Shown piece after piece: positions 26,063 to 37,844 of a DNA stretch of 64,000 nucleotides; position 1 is the first letter of the stretch; each line of letters begins with the position of its first letter. Origin of the DNA: Petrolisthes cinctipes (taxonomy: Eukaryota; Arthropoda; Malacostraca; Decapoda; Porcellanidae); assembly GCA_033782935.1 (NCBI GenBank), contig JAWQEG010000411.1, positions 67,001 through 131,000 on the forward strand. Reading direction: 5' to 3'. The notes under the pieces were generated by a model, which saw only the letters and a program-made list of their open reading frames with translations, made no database searches and was not told the origin of the DNA. Position numbers and translations under genes: made by a program.

Positions 26063-26090
26063 TGAAGACAATAGGACGTAAATGGTGAGT
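26063..26090 (+). other. possible upstream exon end with splice donor
   Basis: ATGAAGACAATAGGACG... runs into a strong donor (AAATG/GTGAGTAC at ~26091). It could be the 3' end of a 5' exon spliced to the acceptor at 27837 just before the predicted start codon. No cDNA evidence is available. Confidence 0.25.
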
Positions 26091-27839
26091 ACACTTTAAA
26101 ATTTATGTTTGTATACATGTTCATAAGTTTCGCTTCGTACACCACGCATAGTGCACTTCGTCTGTTTGTTTTTGTTTGGTTGTATTAAGTACACGATGTA
26201 CGATAGTACCCTCTGAAATAGGATAATTTTGCCTATATTGAAAATGCATGTATTATGAATTACAACTAAAGATAGGCTAAGAGTGAATAAAATACGAAAT
26301 AAGGTATGGGAAGATTTGCAGAACACGGTGGAAGATAGGGTATGATAAGACCAAACACAGGTATCTTGAGTGAGGGGAATACTTACAAAAACAAGATGTG
26401 TGTACAGTATATGTATATACCATGAAATATAATTAAAGTATAGTAATGGTATTTTACACTAAATGACAGAAATGGTGCTTAGGTTTTGCAAAATATATAT
26501 TTGTAAAATAATCTTGGCAAGAATACGATAATTTAGGCACCGTTGTACGATAACCCCAGATTCCAGAATTTCCATCCCTGTTTCCCGCACTTTTGCCTGC
26601 AGCCGCCACTAAGCAGCGCCCTCAACTAATTACTTTTGAATTTAGTGACTCAAGCCAGGCTGATTACTTTATTCTCCCAGCACAGCTGCACATAACTTCC
26701 GAAGGCCTTCACCCAGTACTGCATTGTATGTATAGTGGATGAGTTTTCCCTATCTTGTAGGTATTATCATAACGTAACGTTACATAATTATAACCATTGG
26801 TGATTAGACATTATAGTCCGAAACAAGGCCTTTCAAGGGTTTTAGCGCTCTTTTGGACCCGAGTCAGTCCTACATTCTTCCTGTCTTACGTCTCATAATA
26901 ATCCCTGTGGCCGACTTTAAACAGTCAGTTTAAAGTTTAGGCCTATACTGATCACAAACACACACACACAGTAGGAGACAAAAGTCCTGTCAATATGGAC
27001 TCAAAGTATTCATGTGCATTATGTATGTATTAATGTATGTTGCTTTACCATACTGTACAGTAATACAAATAAAACTTGCATGGTAAGGTTGATGAAAGTT
27101 TGGCCTTGGAAAACTAGGCCTAATCCTCCTTTTCTGTTTCTGTTGCATGATTTTGCATCTGAGCATGAATATCCATTATGATTAGTAAATCTTCCATGGA
27201 TAGTGCATTAATTTTTTCTATACTTTTACTGTATGGTAGTGGTAAGGAGCATAGATGCAGTACTTAAGATGATGATACTGGTATATCCATAGATAGGCTA
27301 TGCCAACTGGTATAATCATCTATAACTTAATTATCACTCCAGTTTAGAAGTACAGTACTGTACTGTAGTTACCAATAGATTGCATATCCCAAAATGTAGT
27401 TATAATATTACACGATATAGAGTACAGTACTAGTTATTGTACTGCTTTTTCTTTTCCTATACTGTAGTGTCAGCAGATGAAAGACCATTCTCTGTGTTTT
27501 TGTATGAAACTGTTTATGTAAGTGGATATGTTCTTGCCCTGGCAGGAGTATCATAATCATTGTATGTGATGAGTGGTGTTTATGGCAAGCCCAGAAGGTG
27601 ACAGTGGGCAGCTATAAGAGGATTTTTATCATTTTGAGAGTCACCTCATTACATTAATAAATAAAAATTCCTTGGAATTTATTTTCAGTAAGAGTATATG
27701 AGGGTTTACAGTAATACTGTAGCCCACCATTAATTGGAAGGCAGATGAAAGTTTACTTCATAGTAAGAGCTATAATTTACATTAGTAGAAAAGCATTGTT
27801 TATTAAAAATCTTTAATCTTACTTTCTTGGATTCCAGCA

Positions 27840-28613
27840 ATGGAAGAAATAAAGAAGAGCTTACTGGCAGTGCTGCCAGACCTTGACTCAGCCCTTCTAA
27901 ATGAAGTGGTTGATCATCTAGTTAAGGAAGTAGGGGTAAAAGTGCCTGAGGACTTCAAATTCATAGATTATGATGATCTTCCAATGTTAAAACCCATACA
28001 ACATAGAAAATATCTGGATAATTTAAAAAAAGGTAGGTTGACTATAATACAGTATATAATGACTGCATTGTACTACGGGATATTTGTGGTACTGTGCGTT
28101 GTGGAGTTGAGGTTTACATGGGTAAAATTGAAGTTTGGGAAGGAAATGTTGGTGTATTTTATGCAGAGTTAGCACTAAACAATGGCTGTTTTTCAGTTTT
28201 ATGCACCTGTGTATTGCAGTAGTAATTTTGCATTGCATTTATTTCCTATATTCTATAATATATAGTGACATAAAAGTAGAAAATCTAGTTCTAAGAGATA
28301 TGATAAGGGAAAGGCCAAGAAAATAAATGAAAGAGGGATTGGATTAGTCGGAGTGAAGTGTCAGATAGAGTGTTTACTATGGCAGTTATGATTATATGGT
28401 CAAACTTATTGTGCTGAAAGTTTGAGTTTGTGTTCTCTTTCAGATTTGTTGATGGTGCATAGTTTGGAAGAATCACAACTGCATTATAATGTAATACCAA
28501 ATGTTTGCATTGCAGGTGTTTTGTTGGCATCAACCCTGACAAGGGAACAAAGGCAGAAAAGAAGAAAAATCGTGCACATCACACACCAGTGCACCCCAAG
28601 GTCCTTGGCCTAA
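27840..28613 (+). CDS. predicted two-exon gene of the 4.4-kb element, SAM-like N-terminus
   Basis: Exon 1 (27840-28032) starts with an ATG placed two bases after a good acceptor (TTGGATTCCAG) and ends at an AAAAG/GTAGGT donor. Exon 2 (28444-28613) follows a TTCTCTTTCAG acceptor. The phases match (1 + 2) and the spliced frame is 120 codons. The first ~60 residues (LLAVLPDLDSALLNEVVDHL, then EDFKFIDYDDLPMLKPIQ) form a helical pattern like SAM-type domains: a DL/LP..IQ..K signature near the end of an acidic helix bundle. The C-terminal part is basic (REQRQKRRK). The second exon has an alternative frame from an acceptor at 28517 that also stays open for 43 codons, so the exact splice is uncertain. 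As the only gene in the transposon it may be an accessory or DNA-binding protein, or a captured host fragment. I do not recognise the family. Confidence 0.4.
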
Positions 28614-28699
28614 TTAATACATTTGCAGACCTTCAGTGGAGAAGGTAGATTAAGAAAGGCACTCTGCAAAAATGTATTGTAGGCAGTACTTAAGTGATT

Positions 28700-28853
28700 T
28701 TGGCGACCTTTCGTTGCCTAGCCGAATCCTTTCCTTTTCTTTCCTTTGTGCTTGCTGTCCCACCTCTCTTTCACTTTCTCTTGGTGGCATATGACCCTGG
28801 CTGTTGAGCCACCATCAATTTATCAATCCTAATCTAATCTAATACAAAAGACA
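28700..28853 (+). mobile_element. dispersed retroposon 3' end with (TCTAA)n tail
   Basis: Contains CTTGCTGTCCCACCTCT, GGCATATGACCCTGGCTGTTG and a terminal ATCTAATCTAATCTAAT. A closely similar segment at 61425-61645 ends in (TCAA)n, and a decayed one lies near 16640-16735. Shared 3' text with short tandem tails is typical of a LINE or SINE family. No coding part is seen. Confidence 0.6.
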
Positions 28854-29075
28854 AGGTGAGTGTGTTGAACAAATATTGTAACTAATTGTACAATTGTTTC
28901 ATGGAGATTATTTTAGTTGCATATATACTTGTTATTTTTTCATTGATACTCCATAATTATGTCTTTGTGATAAAGTTACTTGATAAGCTTAAATATTTGA
29001 GGAATTAGTTATATTTTTGTATTGTACAGTAGTTAAGCTTATGATTAAGGTTTGCTTAAGGATATGATAACTCTA

Positions 29076-29117
<42 letters not shown>

Positions 29118-29760
29118 TTTCATTGATACTGCTGGCTATAATTTTGCTGCATTGTGTTAAGGTTAAGATTAATAAGGTTTGCTTAAGGATATAATTAGTG
29201 TATACTTTTTATTTTTTATACCTGCTGAATTTATTTTTGCTGTATTGTAGTTAAGCTTAAGATTAAGGTTTGCTTAACGTTCTGATTACTCGAGTGAATA
29301 CTTTTTTTTCATTGTTATCTCATATGTCTTGTATGGATTGTGTAAAGTTACTTATTAAGCAGCCACAAATACTTGTTAACTAGAATTGCAAATCCATAAT
29401 GTTTTGTATGCGGGAAAAAAGGATAATTTGTGTTTGTATAGATATTGTAAAAGATTTTCAAAAGCACTTTATGCCCATGTCATTAAAGGAATAAATGAAA
29501 TTTACCATATTTTAGGCCTATACTCTTAATCCTGTATGCAAAGTAGGTGTCCAGTATTCTAAAGAGTGTGTGTCCATGTACTGTAGAGTGTTGTGTGTGT
29601 AGTGTAGTGTCTGTTGGAGGAGTCCATAGGTGACAGACACTGTACTGCCGACCATACTACAAATCCTGTCACCAGATTAGGGTGACTATTTAGGGTGGGG
29701 TTCAACGGAGATTTATAGTCTAAATAACAGTACTCAATAATTTTCACGGAAAAATTCAAG
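28854..29760. other. AT-rich interior of the 4.4-kb element
   Basis: No supported gene. A phrase with TTAAGGTTTGCTTAAGGAT recurs imperfectly at about 29035-29070, 29155-29195 and 29235-29280, spaced ~100-120 bp, each followed by a T-rich run, so this is an old short tandem duplication. An (AT)n run lies at 29080-29109. Confidence 0.5.
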
Positions 29761-29951
29761 TAAAGCAATTAACGGATACCCGTATATATGACGGACAAAG
29801 TTATACAGAAAGGTTTACGGATACCCGTTAGATATACGGACAAATTAATGTAACTCGTTTTTACTGGCATCCGTTATTTTTACGGAGAAAAGTTGGCAGC
29901 CGTTGCTGCCAGTAAAATCTCCGTAATTTTACGGGAAAATTTTTAACAGTG

Positions 29952-32900
29952 TAGTCAGTGCTAGAATATTTTCAAAATACAGGCCAAAAACATGATGGAA
30001 ATCGATATTTTAGGTGAAGAAAGTCGATATGTGCATGCACCTTCTGTACATGTTTATATCACAAATTCAGGTTCAAAACACCCCAAAATTCGATATTTTT
30101 GGGTCCCAGAAGCGATCTGTCCATGCATAGTCAGTGCTAGAATATTTTCAAAATACAGGCCCAAAACATGCTAAAAATCGATATTTTTAGTGCTCAAAGT
30201 CGATATGTGCATGCATCTTCTGTACCCGTTTATATCCCAAATTCAGGCTCAAAACACCCGAAAATTCGATATTTTTGGGTAGCAGAGGCTATCTGTACAT
30301 GCATACTCATTGCTAGAATATTTTTAAAATACAGGCCCAAGACATGATGGAAATCGATATTTTATGTGCAAAAAGTCGATATGCGCATGCACCTTCTGTA
30401 CCCGTTTATATCACAAATTCAGGCTCAAAACACCCGAAAATTCGATATTTTTGGGTCCCAGAAGCGATCTGTACCTGCATAGACACTGCTAGAATATTTT
30501 CAAAATACAGTCCCAAAACATGATGGAAATCGATATTTTATGTGCCCAAAGTCGATATGTGTATGCATCTTCTGTACCCGTTTATATCCCAAATTCAGGC
30601 TCAAAACACCAGAAAATTCGATATTTTTGGGACCCAGAAGCGATCTGTACATGCATAGACAGTACTAGAATATTTTCAAGAAATGGGCACAAAACATGAT
30701 GGAAATCGATATTTTAGGTGCCCAAAGTCGATATGTGCATGCATGCATCATCTGAACTCATTTATATATCAAATTCAGACTCAAAACACCAGCAAATTTT
30801 ATATTTTTGGGTCCCAGAAGCGATCTGTGCATGCATTCTCAGTGCTAGAATATTCTCAAAAAATAGGCCTAAAAACTTGCTAAAAATTTATATTTTTTGT
30901 GCCCAAAGTCGATATGTGTATGCATCTTCTGTACCCGTTTATATCTCAAATTCAGGCTCGAATCACCCGAAAATCCGAAATTTTTGGGTACCAGAAGCTA
31001 TCTGTACATGCATACTCATTGCTAGAATATTTTTAAAATACAGGCCGAACATATGATGGGAATCGATATTTTAGGTGCCCAAAGTCAATATGTGCATGCA
31101 TCTTCTGTACATGTTTATATCTCAAATTCAGGCTCAAAACAACAGAAAATTCGACATTTTTGGGACCTAGTTGCGATCTGTACATGCATAGTCAGTGTTA
31201 GAATATTTTCAAAATACAGGCCCAAAACATGCTGAAAATCGATATTTTTTAGTTCCCAAAGTCGATATGTGCATGCATGTTCTGTACCCGTTTATATCCC
31301 AAATTCAGGCTCATAACACCCGAAAATTCGATATTTTTGGGTCCTAGATGCGATCTGCACATGCCTACTCATTGCTAGAATATTTTTTATATACAGGCCA
31401 AAAACATGATGGAAATCGATATTTTAGGTGCAGAAAGTCGATATGTGCATGCACCTTCTGTACATGTTTATATCACAAATTCAGGTTCAAAACACCCCAA
31501 AATTCGATATTTTTGGGTCCCAGAAGCGATCTGTCCATGCATAGTCAGTGCTAGAATATTTTCAAAATACAGGCCCAAAACATGCTAAAAATCGATATTT
31601 TTAGTGCTCAAAGTCGATATGTGCATGCATCTTCTGTACCCGTTTATATCCCAAATTCAGGCTCAAAACACCCGAAAATTCTATATTTTTGGGTACCAGA
31701 GGCTATCTGTACATGCATACTCATTGCTAGAATATTTTTAAAATACAGGCCCAAGATATGATGGAAATCGATATTTTATGTGCAAAAAGTCGATAAGTGC
31801 ATGCACCTTCTGTACCCGTTTTTATCACAAATTCAGGCTCAAAACACCCGAAAATTCGATATTTTTGGGTCCCAGAAGCGATCTGCACATGCCTACTCAG
31901 TGCTAGAATATTTTCAAAATATAGGACCTAAACATGCTTTAAATCGATATTGTTGGTGCCCAAAGTCGATATGTGCATACATCTTCAAAACCCGTTTATA
32001 TCCAAAATTCTGGCTCAAAACTCCCGAAAATTCAATATTTTTGGGTCCCAGAAGCGATCTGTACCTGCATAGACACTGCTAGAATATTTTTAAAATACAG
32101 GCCCAAGACATGATGGAAATCGATATTTTAAGTGCAAAAAGTCGATATGTGCATGCACCTTCTGTACCCGTTTATATCACAAATTCAGGCTCAAAACACC
32201 CGAAAATTCGATATTTTTGGGTCCCAGAAGCGATCTATACATGCCTACTCAGTGCTAGAATATTTTCAAAATATAGGACCAAAACATGCTTTAAATCGAT
32301 ATTTTTGGTGCCCAAAGTCGATATGTGCATACATCTTCAAAACCCGTTTATATCCAAAATTCTGGCTCAAAACTCCCGAAAATTCAATAATTTTGTGTCC
32401 TAGAAGCGATCTGTATCTGCATAGACACTGCTAGAATATTTTCAAAATACAGTCCCAAAACATGATGGAAATCGATATTTTAGGTGCCCAAAGTCGTTAT
32501 GTGCATGCATCATCTGTACCAGTTTATATCCCAAATTCAGGCTCAAAACACCAGAAAATTCGATATTTTTGGGACCCAGAAGCGATCTGTACATGCATAG
32601 ACAGTGCTAGAATATTTTCAAGAAATGGGCACAAAACATGATGGAAATCGATATTTTAGGTGCCCAAAGTCGATATGTGCATGCATCATCTGAACTCATT
32701 TATATCTCAAATTCAGACTCAAAACACCAGCAAATTTTATATTTTTGGGTCCCAGAAGCGATCTGTGCATGCATTCTCAGTGCTAGAATATTCTCAAAAA
32801 ATAGGCCTAAAACATGCTAAAAATTTATATTTTTTGTGCCCAAAGTCGATATGTGTATGCATCTTCTGTACCCGTTTATATCCTAAATTCAGGCTCAAAA

Positions 32901-34975
32901 CACCCGAAAATTCGATATTTTTGGGTACCAGAGGCTATCTGTACATGCATACTCATTGCTAGAATATTTTTAAAATACAGGCCCAAAACATGATGGAAAT
33001 CGATATTTTATGTGCAAAAAGTCGATATGTGCATGGACCTTCTGTACCCGTTTATATCACAAATTCAGGCTCAAAACACCCCAAAATTCGATATTTTTGG
33101 GTCCTAGAAGCGATCTGCACATGCCTACTCAGTGCTAGAATATTTTCAAAATATAGGACCAAAACATGCTTTAAATCGATATTTTTGGTGCCCAAAGTCG
33201 ATATGTGCATACATCTTCAAAACCCGTTTATATCCAAAATTCTGGCTCAAAACTCCCGAAAATTTTATATTTTTGGGTCCCAGAAGCGATCTGTGCATGC
33301 ATTCTCAGTGCTAGAATATTCTCAAAATATAGGGCTAAAACATGCTAAAAAATTATATTTTTTGTGCCCAAAGTCGATATGTGTATGCATCTTCTGTACC
33401 CGTTTATATCTCAAATTCAGGCTCGAATCACCCGAAAATCCGAAATTTTTGGGTACCAGAAGCTATTTGTACATGCATACTCATTGCTAGAATATTTTTA
33501 ATATACAGGCCGAACATATGATGGGAATCGATATTTTAGGTGCCCAAAGTCAATATGTGCATGCATCTTCTGTACATGTTTATATCTCAAATTCAGGCTC
33601 AAAACAACAGAAAATTCGATATTTTTGGGACCCAGAAGCGATCTGTACATGCATAGTCAGTGCTAGAATATTTTCAAAATACAGGCCCAAAACATGCTGA
33701 AAATCGATATTTTTTAGTTCCCAAAGTCGATATGTGCATGCATGTTCTGTACCCGTTTATATCCCAAATTCAGGCTCAAAACACCCGAAAATTCGATATT
33801 TTTGGGTCCTAGAAGCGATCTGCACATGCCTACTCATTGCTAGAATATTTTTTATATACAGGCCAAAAACATGCTCAAAATCGATATTTTAGGTGCAGAA
33901 AGTCGATATGTGCATGCACCTTCTGTACATGTTTATATCACAAATTCAGGTTCAAAAAACCCCAAAATTCGATATTTTTGGGTCCCAGAAGCGATCTGTC
34001 CATGCATAGTCAGTGCTAGAATATTATCAAAATACAGGCCCAAAACATGCTAAAAATCGATATTTTTAGTGCTCAAAGTCGATATGTGCATGCATCTTCT
34101 GTACCCGTTTATATCCCAAATTCAGGCTCAAAACACCCGAAAATTCGATATTTTTGGGTCCCAGATGCAATCTGTACATGGATACTCAATGCTAGAATAT
34201 TTTCAAGATATAGGGCCAAAACATGATGAAAATCGATAATTTTAGTGACAAAAGTCGATTTGTGCATGCAACATCTGTACCCGTTTATATCCCAAATTCT
34301 GGCTCAAAACATCCGAAAATTCAATATTTTTGGGTCCCAGAAGCGATCTGTACATGCATAGTCAGTGCTAGAATATTTTCAAAATATAGGTCTAAAACAT
34401 GCTAAAAAATTATATTTTTGGTGCCCAAAGTCGACATGTGTATGCATCTTCTGTACCCGTTTATATCTCAAATTCAGGCTCGAAACACCAGAAAATTCGA
34501 AATTTTTGAGTACCAGAAGCTATCTGTACATGCATACTCATTGCTAGAATATTTTTAAATTACAGGCCCAAAACATAATGGAAATCTATATTTTAGGTAC
34601 ACAAAGTCGATATGTGCATGCATCTTCGGTACCCGTTTATATCCCAAATTCTGGCTCAAAACACCCGAAAATTCTATATTTTTGGGACCCAGAAGCAATC
34701 TGTACATGCATACTCAGTGCTAGAATATTTTCAAAATACAGGCCCAATACATGAATGAAATCGATATTATAGGTGCCCAAACTCGATATGTGCATGCATC
34801 TTCTGTACCCGTTTATATCTTAAATTCAGGCTCAAAACACCGGAAAATTCAATATTTTTGTGTCCCAGGAGCGATCTGTACATGCATAGACTGTGCTAGA
34901 ATATTTTCAAAATACAGGTCCAAAACATGATGGAAATCACTCTTTTAGGTGCAACAAATCGATGGTTGTAAGTTG
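29952..34975. repeat. satellite block 3, diverged monomers and array end
   Basis: About 28 monomers of the ~176-bp family. Long stretches are shared with block 2 and within the block: the monomer series around 31053-31560 matches that at 33518-34020 (2,465 bp apart, 14 monomers) and that at 23792-24250. A short (TGCA)n expansion lies at 30740. Identity falls towards the right and the last recognisable monomer fades at about 34975 (ATGGAAATCACTCTTTTAGG). The satellite then stops, apart from one stray piece at 44880. Confidence 0.93.
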
Positions 34976-35164
34976 TGCCATTTTTGTTATATTCTATTGG
35001 TATGCCTTCCCATATTACTTCTTTTATCATTTGAGCTAGGGGGTTCAGGGTAAACCTTGCTTGGTTTGTCCAAATGTTCCACACTTTTCGCACTTATTTT
35101 GCTTTTCAGTTTCTGCACCCTCAAAAAATGGCCACCATTAGTCTGCTCTTATCTCTATAAGTTC

Positions 35165-36390
35165 AAGTTTAAGTTGTGGGTCCCGCAAGGCGCCGCTCAT
35201 GGGCAGAATAAAATGGGGGGGATTTAAGGATCCAGGGGAGGATTAGGAAGGGGGTTAGGATATGGGTGGATTGGGTCAGGGACTGCGGAGGGTTGAGGAT
35301 TAGGATTGGGGAGGTAATGATTGGTGATCCTATTTCTAAACGTGTCACGAGTGGGGCTATTAACTACGTGAGATGGGAGATGATTCCACTCTTGGATGCT
35401 GCGGGGAAAGAATGATTGCCTAAATATATCAGTGCTTGTCTGGTATGTATGGTATTTTAAGTTGTGGCTGCCTCTAGTGGATCGTATACTTGTAGGGTGT
35501 AGATATGTGTCTTTGTCTATGTCAACTAACTTGTTTGTGATTTGGTATATCATCTGTTGTCTTCGTGTTGCCAATGGGTCTAGTTTTGTGTCTTGTTTAA
35601 GCAAAGTGACTGATGTAGCGTGTCTGTAATCACGTCTGGTCCATCTTGCAGCTTTGTTTTGTATGGATTATAATTTATTGATATTAGTGTAAGTGTGTGG
35701 GTCCCAGACGGTGTCGCAATACTCTAAGTGTGGTCGAACGAATGTGTTATAAGCAATAATTTTGATGTCTGTGTTACACTTACTGAGGTTCCTGCGCAAG
35801 AACCCCAGGACCCTACTAGCATTGGCCCTAATGCTATCCATGTGTGTGTTCCACCTCATGTCCGCTGAGATGTGCACGCCCAAGTATTTGTGGGAAGTGA
35901 TTGTGTTGAGGTTGGTGTTGTGTAGCTGGTATGTATGTGGAATGGGATTATGGGCTCGGGTAAAACGGATGTCTGGTCTAAATGTAATCTGCCACTTGGC
36001 TTCCCAGTCTTCAAGTGCAGTTAGGCCGTCCTGTAGTCGAAGGCAGTCATTCCTATCTTTTATTGGTCTGTAGACTAAGCTATTGTCTGCAAAAAGTCAA
36101 GTGGTAGAGGAAAGTGAGAGTGAGAGGTCATTAATGTATAAAAGGAAGAGAATGTGTCCCAGGACAGTGCCCTGGGGTAGCCCAGAGGTCACAGGAACAG
36201 GTGGAGACTGACTACCGTCAAGAACTACGCGTAGCTTTCTGCTAGTCAAGAACGTTCTGATCCAGTAAAGAAGTTATCCCTGTATGCCATAGAATTCTAA
36301 CTTGTGTAGTAGTCTTTGTCGAAGGCTTTGGCAAAGTCTAATATGATTTGTGCAATACATGAAATTTCGCAGTCACCTGCATGCTGTACA
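35165..36390 (-). pseudogene. LINE (CR1/Jockey-like) RT C-terminal half and 3' end, degenerate
   Basis: Read on the minus strand, a decayed reverse transcriptase: LDFAKAFDK (motif A), [14 protein letters not shown] (motif B), FADN in place of FADD (motif C), then KYLGVHISADMRWNTHM, a YCDTVWDP segment and the C-terminal tail TRGSHNLKYH...FFPRSIQEWNHLPSHVV. Stops and shifts break the frame, for example near 36285, 36095 and 35668. The 5' half is missing. A second copy of the same 3' part lies at 42030-42611. The assignment rests on the RT motifs and the very typical tail. Confidence 0.82.
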
Positions 36391-36479
36391 AAACTCTTGT
36401 GTAAATTGAGTAGAGAGTTGGTGAAACTATACCCCCATGAGGCACTAAACTATAGAAATATATGTCTAGAATATGAGTT

Positions 36480-37050
36480 TATTTTTTATCTTCATATTTT
36501 ACCCTTCGGTCGTCTAGATAATCACATGATATTTTTTCAATATGCTCAGGTAACAACCCCAGTTGTAATAATATGCATTTCAGGCCTGCATGCCAGACTT
36601 TATCAAAAACCTTGGAAACATTACTTTCCCGCCTCTAAGTACTGAGTATAATACAGGATATTCCAGACTTCCAATGATCTTCCAAGATGACCACCATTTC
36701 ACCAGGCTGCCCTGGTAGACCATCAACCAACTCCATTCAGTAATTTACTAAAAAAGAATATACACCTTTCCTCTCCAGTTCCGTATAGAGCTCAGTGGGT
36801 TTTATGGAGATTCTTCCAGTAAAAACTCAAGGACCTTTTTATAATTTTCGTGGTCAAAGTCCTCATTTTCCTCCTCCGATATTGTAAAAATGCTTTCCCA
36901 TATAGCTGTAAATCTTTGTTGATTTTCTTTACCATCATACAGTATATTTCATTTATGTTTTTATTGCTTCCATCTGTTATATATGGAGAAGAAATGTTTG
37001 TAGTGCCTCTCATTCTCTTTATCGGATCCCAGAAGTCTTGGGGGTTCCAG
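36480..37050 (-). pseudogene. LINE RT fragment, degenerate
   Basis: On the minus strand the text includes DFWDPIKRMRGTTNIS...YITDG, the segment that precedes the RT palm in LINE ORF2 proteins, and further on VFDKVWHAGLK, matching motif A of the LINE at 39983-41089 (AFDTVWHEGLK). Several stops lie between. Probably a decayed relative of that LINE. Confidence 0.55.
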
Positions 37051-37359
37051 TAATTATCTACTATACAGTATATACATTACATGTTATTTTCTAATGATTT
37101 TATCTGCAGTCGTTTTTGTATGTTGAGTAAAATTTGTAGGGAAATTTGGACAAGTATATAATTTTCGTAAAATCTATACAAACCTTTGCCGACATCATTA
37201 TTGTTTTGTAATAAAATTTGTATCGTGCAGAATTGTGTTTTGCAATTAGATTTATTGCTAGTTATTCTTTGTTAGGAGATCACTATCAGAAGCACAGGAT
37301 TTTGACCAATCCAGGAGAAGCAAGCGGGGCTAGTGGTCCCTCTTGATCTTCTCGCTCAA

Positions 37360-37367
37360 TATAAATA
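37360..37367 (+). promoter_or_regulatory. TATA box of histone H2B
   Basis: TATAAATA lies 53 bp before the H2B start codon, a normal spacing for replication-dependent histone genes, which have short leaders. It indicates that the gene was a genuine replication-type copy rather than a retrocopy. Confidence 0.7.
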
Positions 37368-37419
37368 TGAAAACGTGGGGAGAAAATTTCGGTTCGACTA
37401 CCAACTAAACTAGGAAGAC

Positions 37420-37791
37420 ATGCCACCTAAGACTTCTGGAAAGGCTGCCAAGAAGGCTGGCAAGGCCTAGAAGGCCATTGCTAAAGGAGACAAGAAAAAG
37501 AAGCGCAAGAGGAAGGAAAGTTACAGCATCTACATTTACAAGGTACTGAAGCAGGTCCACCCTGACACTGGTGTTTCCTCTAAGGCAATGTCGATCATGA
37601 ACTCTTTCGTGAACGACATCTTTGAGAGAATCGCCGCCGAGGCCTCTCGCCTGGCACACTACAACAAGCGGTCCACCATCACCAGTCGGGAGATTCAGAC
37701 TGCCGTCAGGCTCCTGCTCCCCGGTGAGCTTGCCAAGCACGCCGTGTCTGAGGGCACCAAGGCTGTCACCAAGTACACCTCCTCCAAATAA
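37420..37791 (+). pseudogene. H2B: histone H2B with an in-frame TAG at codon 17
   Basis: Core histone H2B, which pairs with H2A in the nucleosome. The reading from ATG 37420 to TAA 37789-37791 is 123 codons, the usual arthropod length. It has the basic tail (MPPKTSGKAAKKAGKA), the histone fold ([38 protein letters not shown]) and the C-terminal helix ending AVTKYTSSK. Codon 17 (37468-37470) is TAG where related proteins have Gln (CAG), a single C-to-T change. The rest is intact and nearly consensus, so the lesion is recent, or a sequencing or assembly error. Promoter TATA and a 3' stem-loop are present. No intron. H2A lies 1.2 kb away on the other strand, convergent. Translation could restart at the Met at 37588, but that would lack the tail and the first part of the fold. 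Confidence 0.9.
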
Positions 37792-37827
37792 AGTGGTGCA
37801 CTCTCCAGAATCATTTGGTCAACAATC

Positions 37828-37844
37828 GGCTCCTGTTAGGAGCC
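37828..37844 (+). terminator. histone-type 3' stem-loop of H2B
   Basis: GGCTCCTGTTAGGAGCC begins 36 bp after the stop codon: a 6-bp stem GGCTCC/GGAGCC with a 5-base loop. The usual metazoan signal has a 4-base loop closed by U-A, so this one is one base longer and closed by C-G. Confidence 0.7.

Larger units (their letters stand above)
25515..29951. mobile_element. 4,437-bp DNA element with CACTGTTA ends and ACGGA subterminal repeats
   Basis: Inserted at TA in a satellite monomer (TA at 25513-25514 and 29952-29953). Ends are CACTGTTAGAAAAA... and ...TTTTTAACAGTG. Both subterminal regions carry palindromic CCGT-A/T-rich-ACGG blocks, e.g. TCCGTATTTGTACGGA near 25599-25616, TCCGTATTTGTTACGGAG near 25650 and AATCTCCGTAATTTTACGGG near 29917. 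The interior is AT-rich and contains a predicted spliced gene but no transposase I recognise. A TA target fits Tc1/mariner and a few other superfamilies. CACTG recalls CACTA-type or hAT ends, but those have 3-bp or 8-bp duplications. Unclassified. Confidence 0.85.

Noticed and set aside
34896..35093. Minus-strand 65-codon frame (RKVWNIWTNQARFTLNPLAQ)
   Set aside because: Looks vaguely protein-like but spans the end of the satellite and matches nothing I can name.
37405..37740. 111-codon frame opposite H2B
   Set aside because: Mirror of a strongly coding, GC-biased histone gene.
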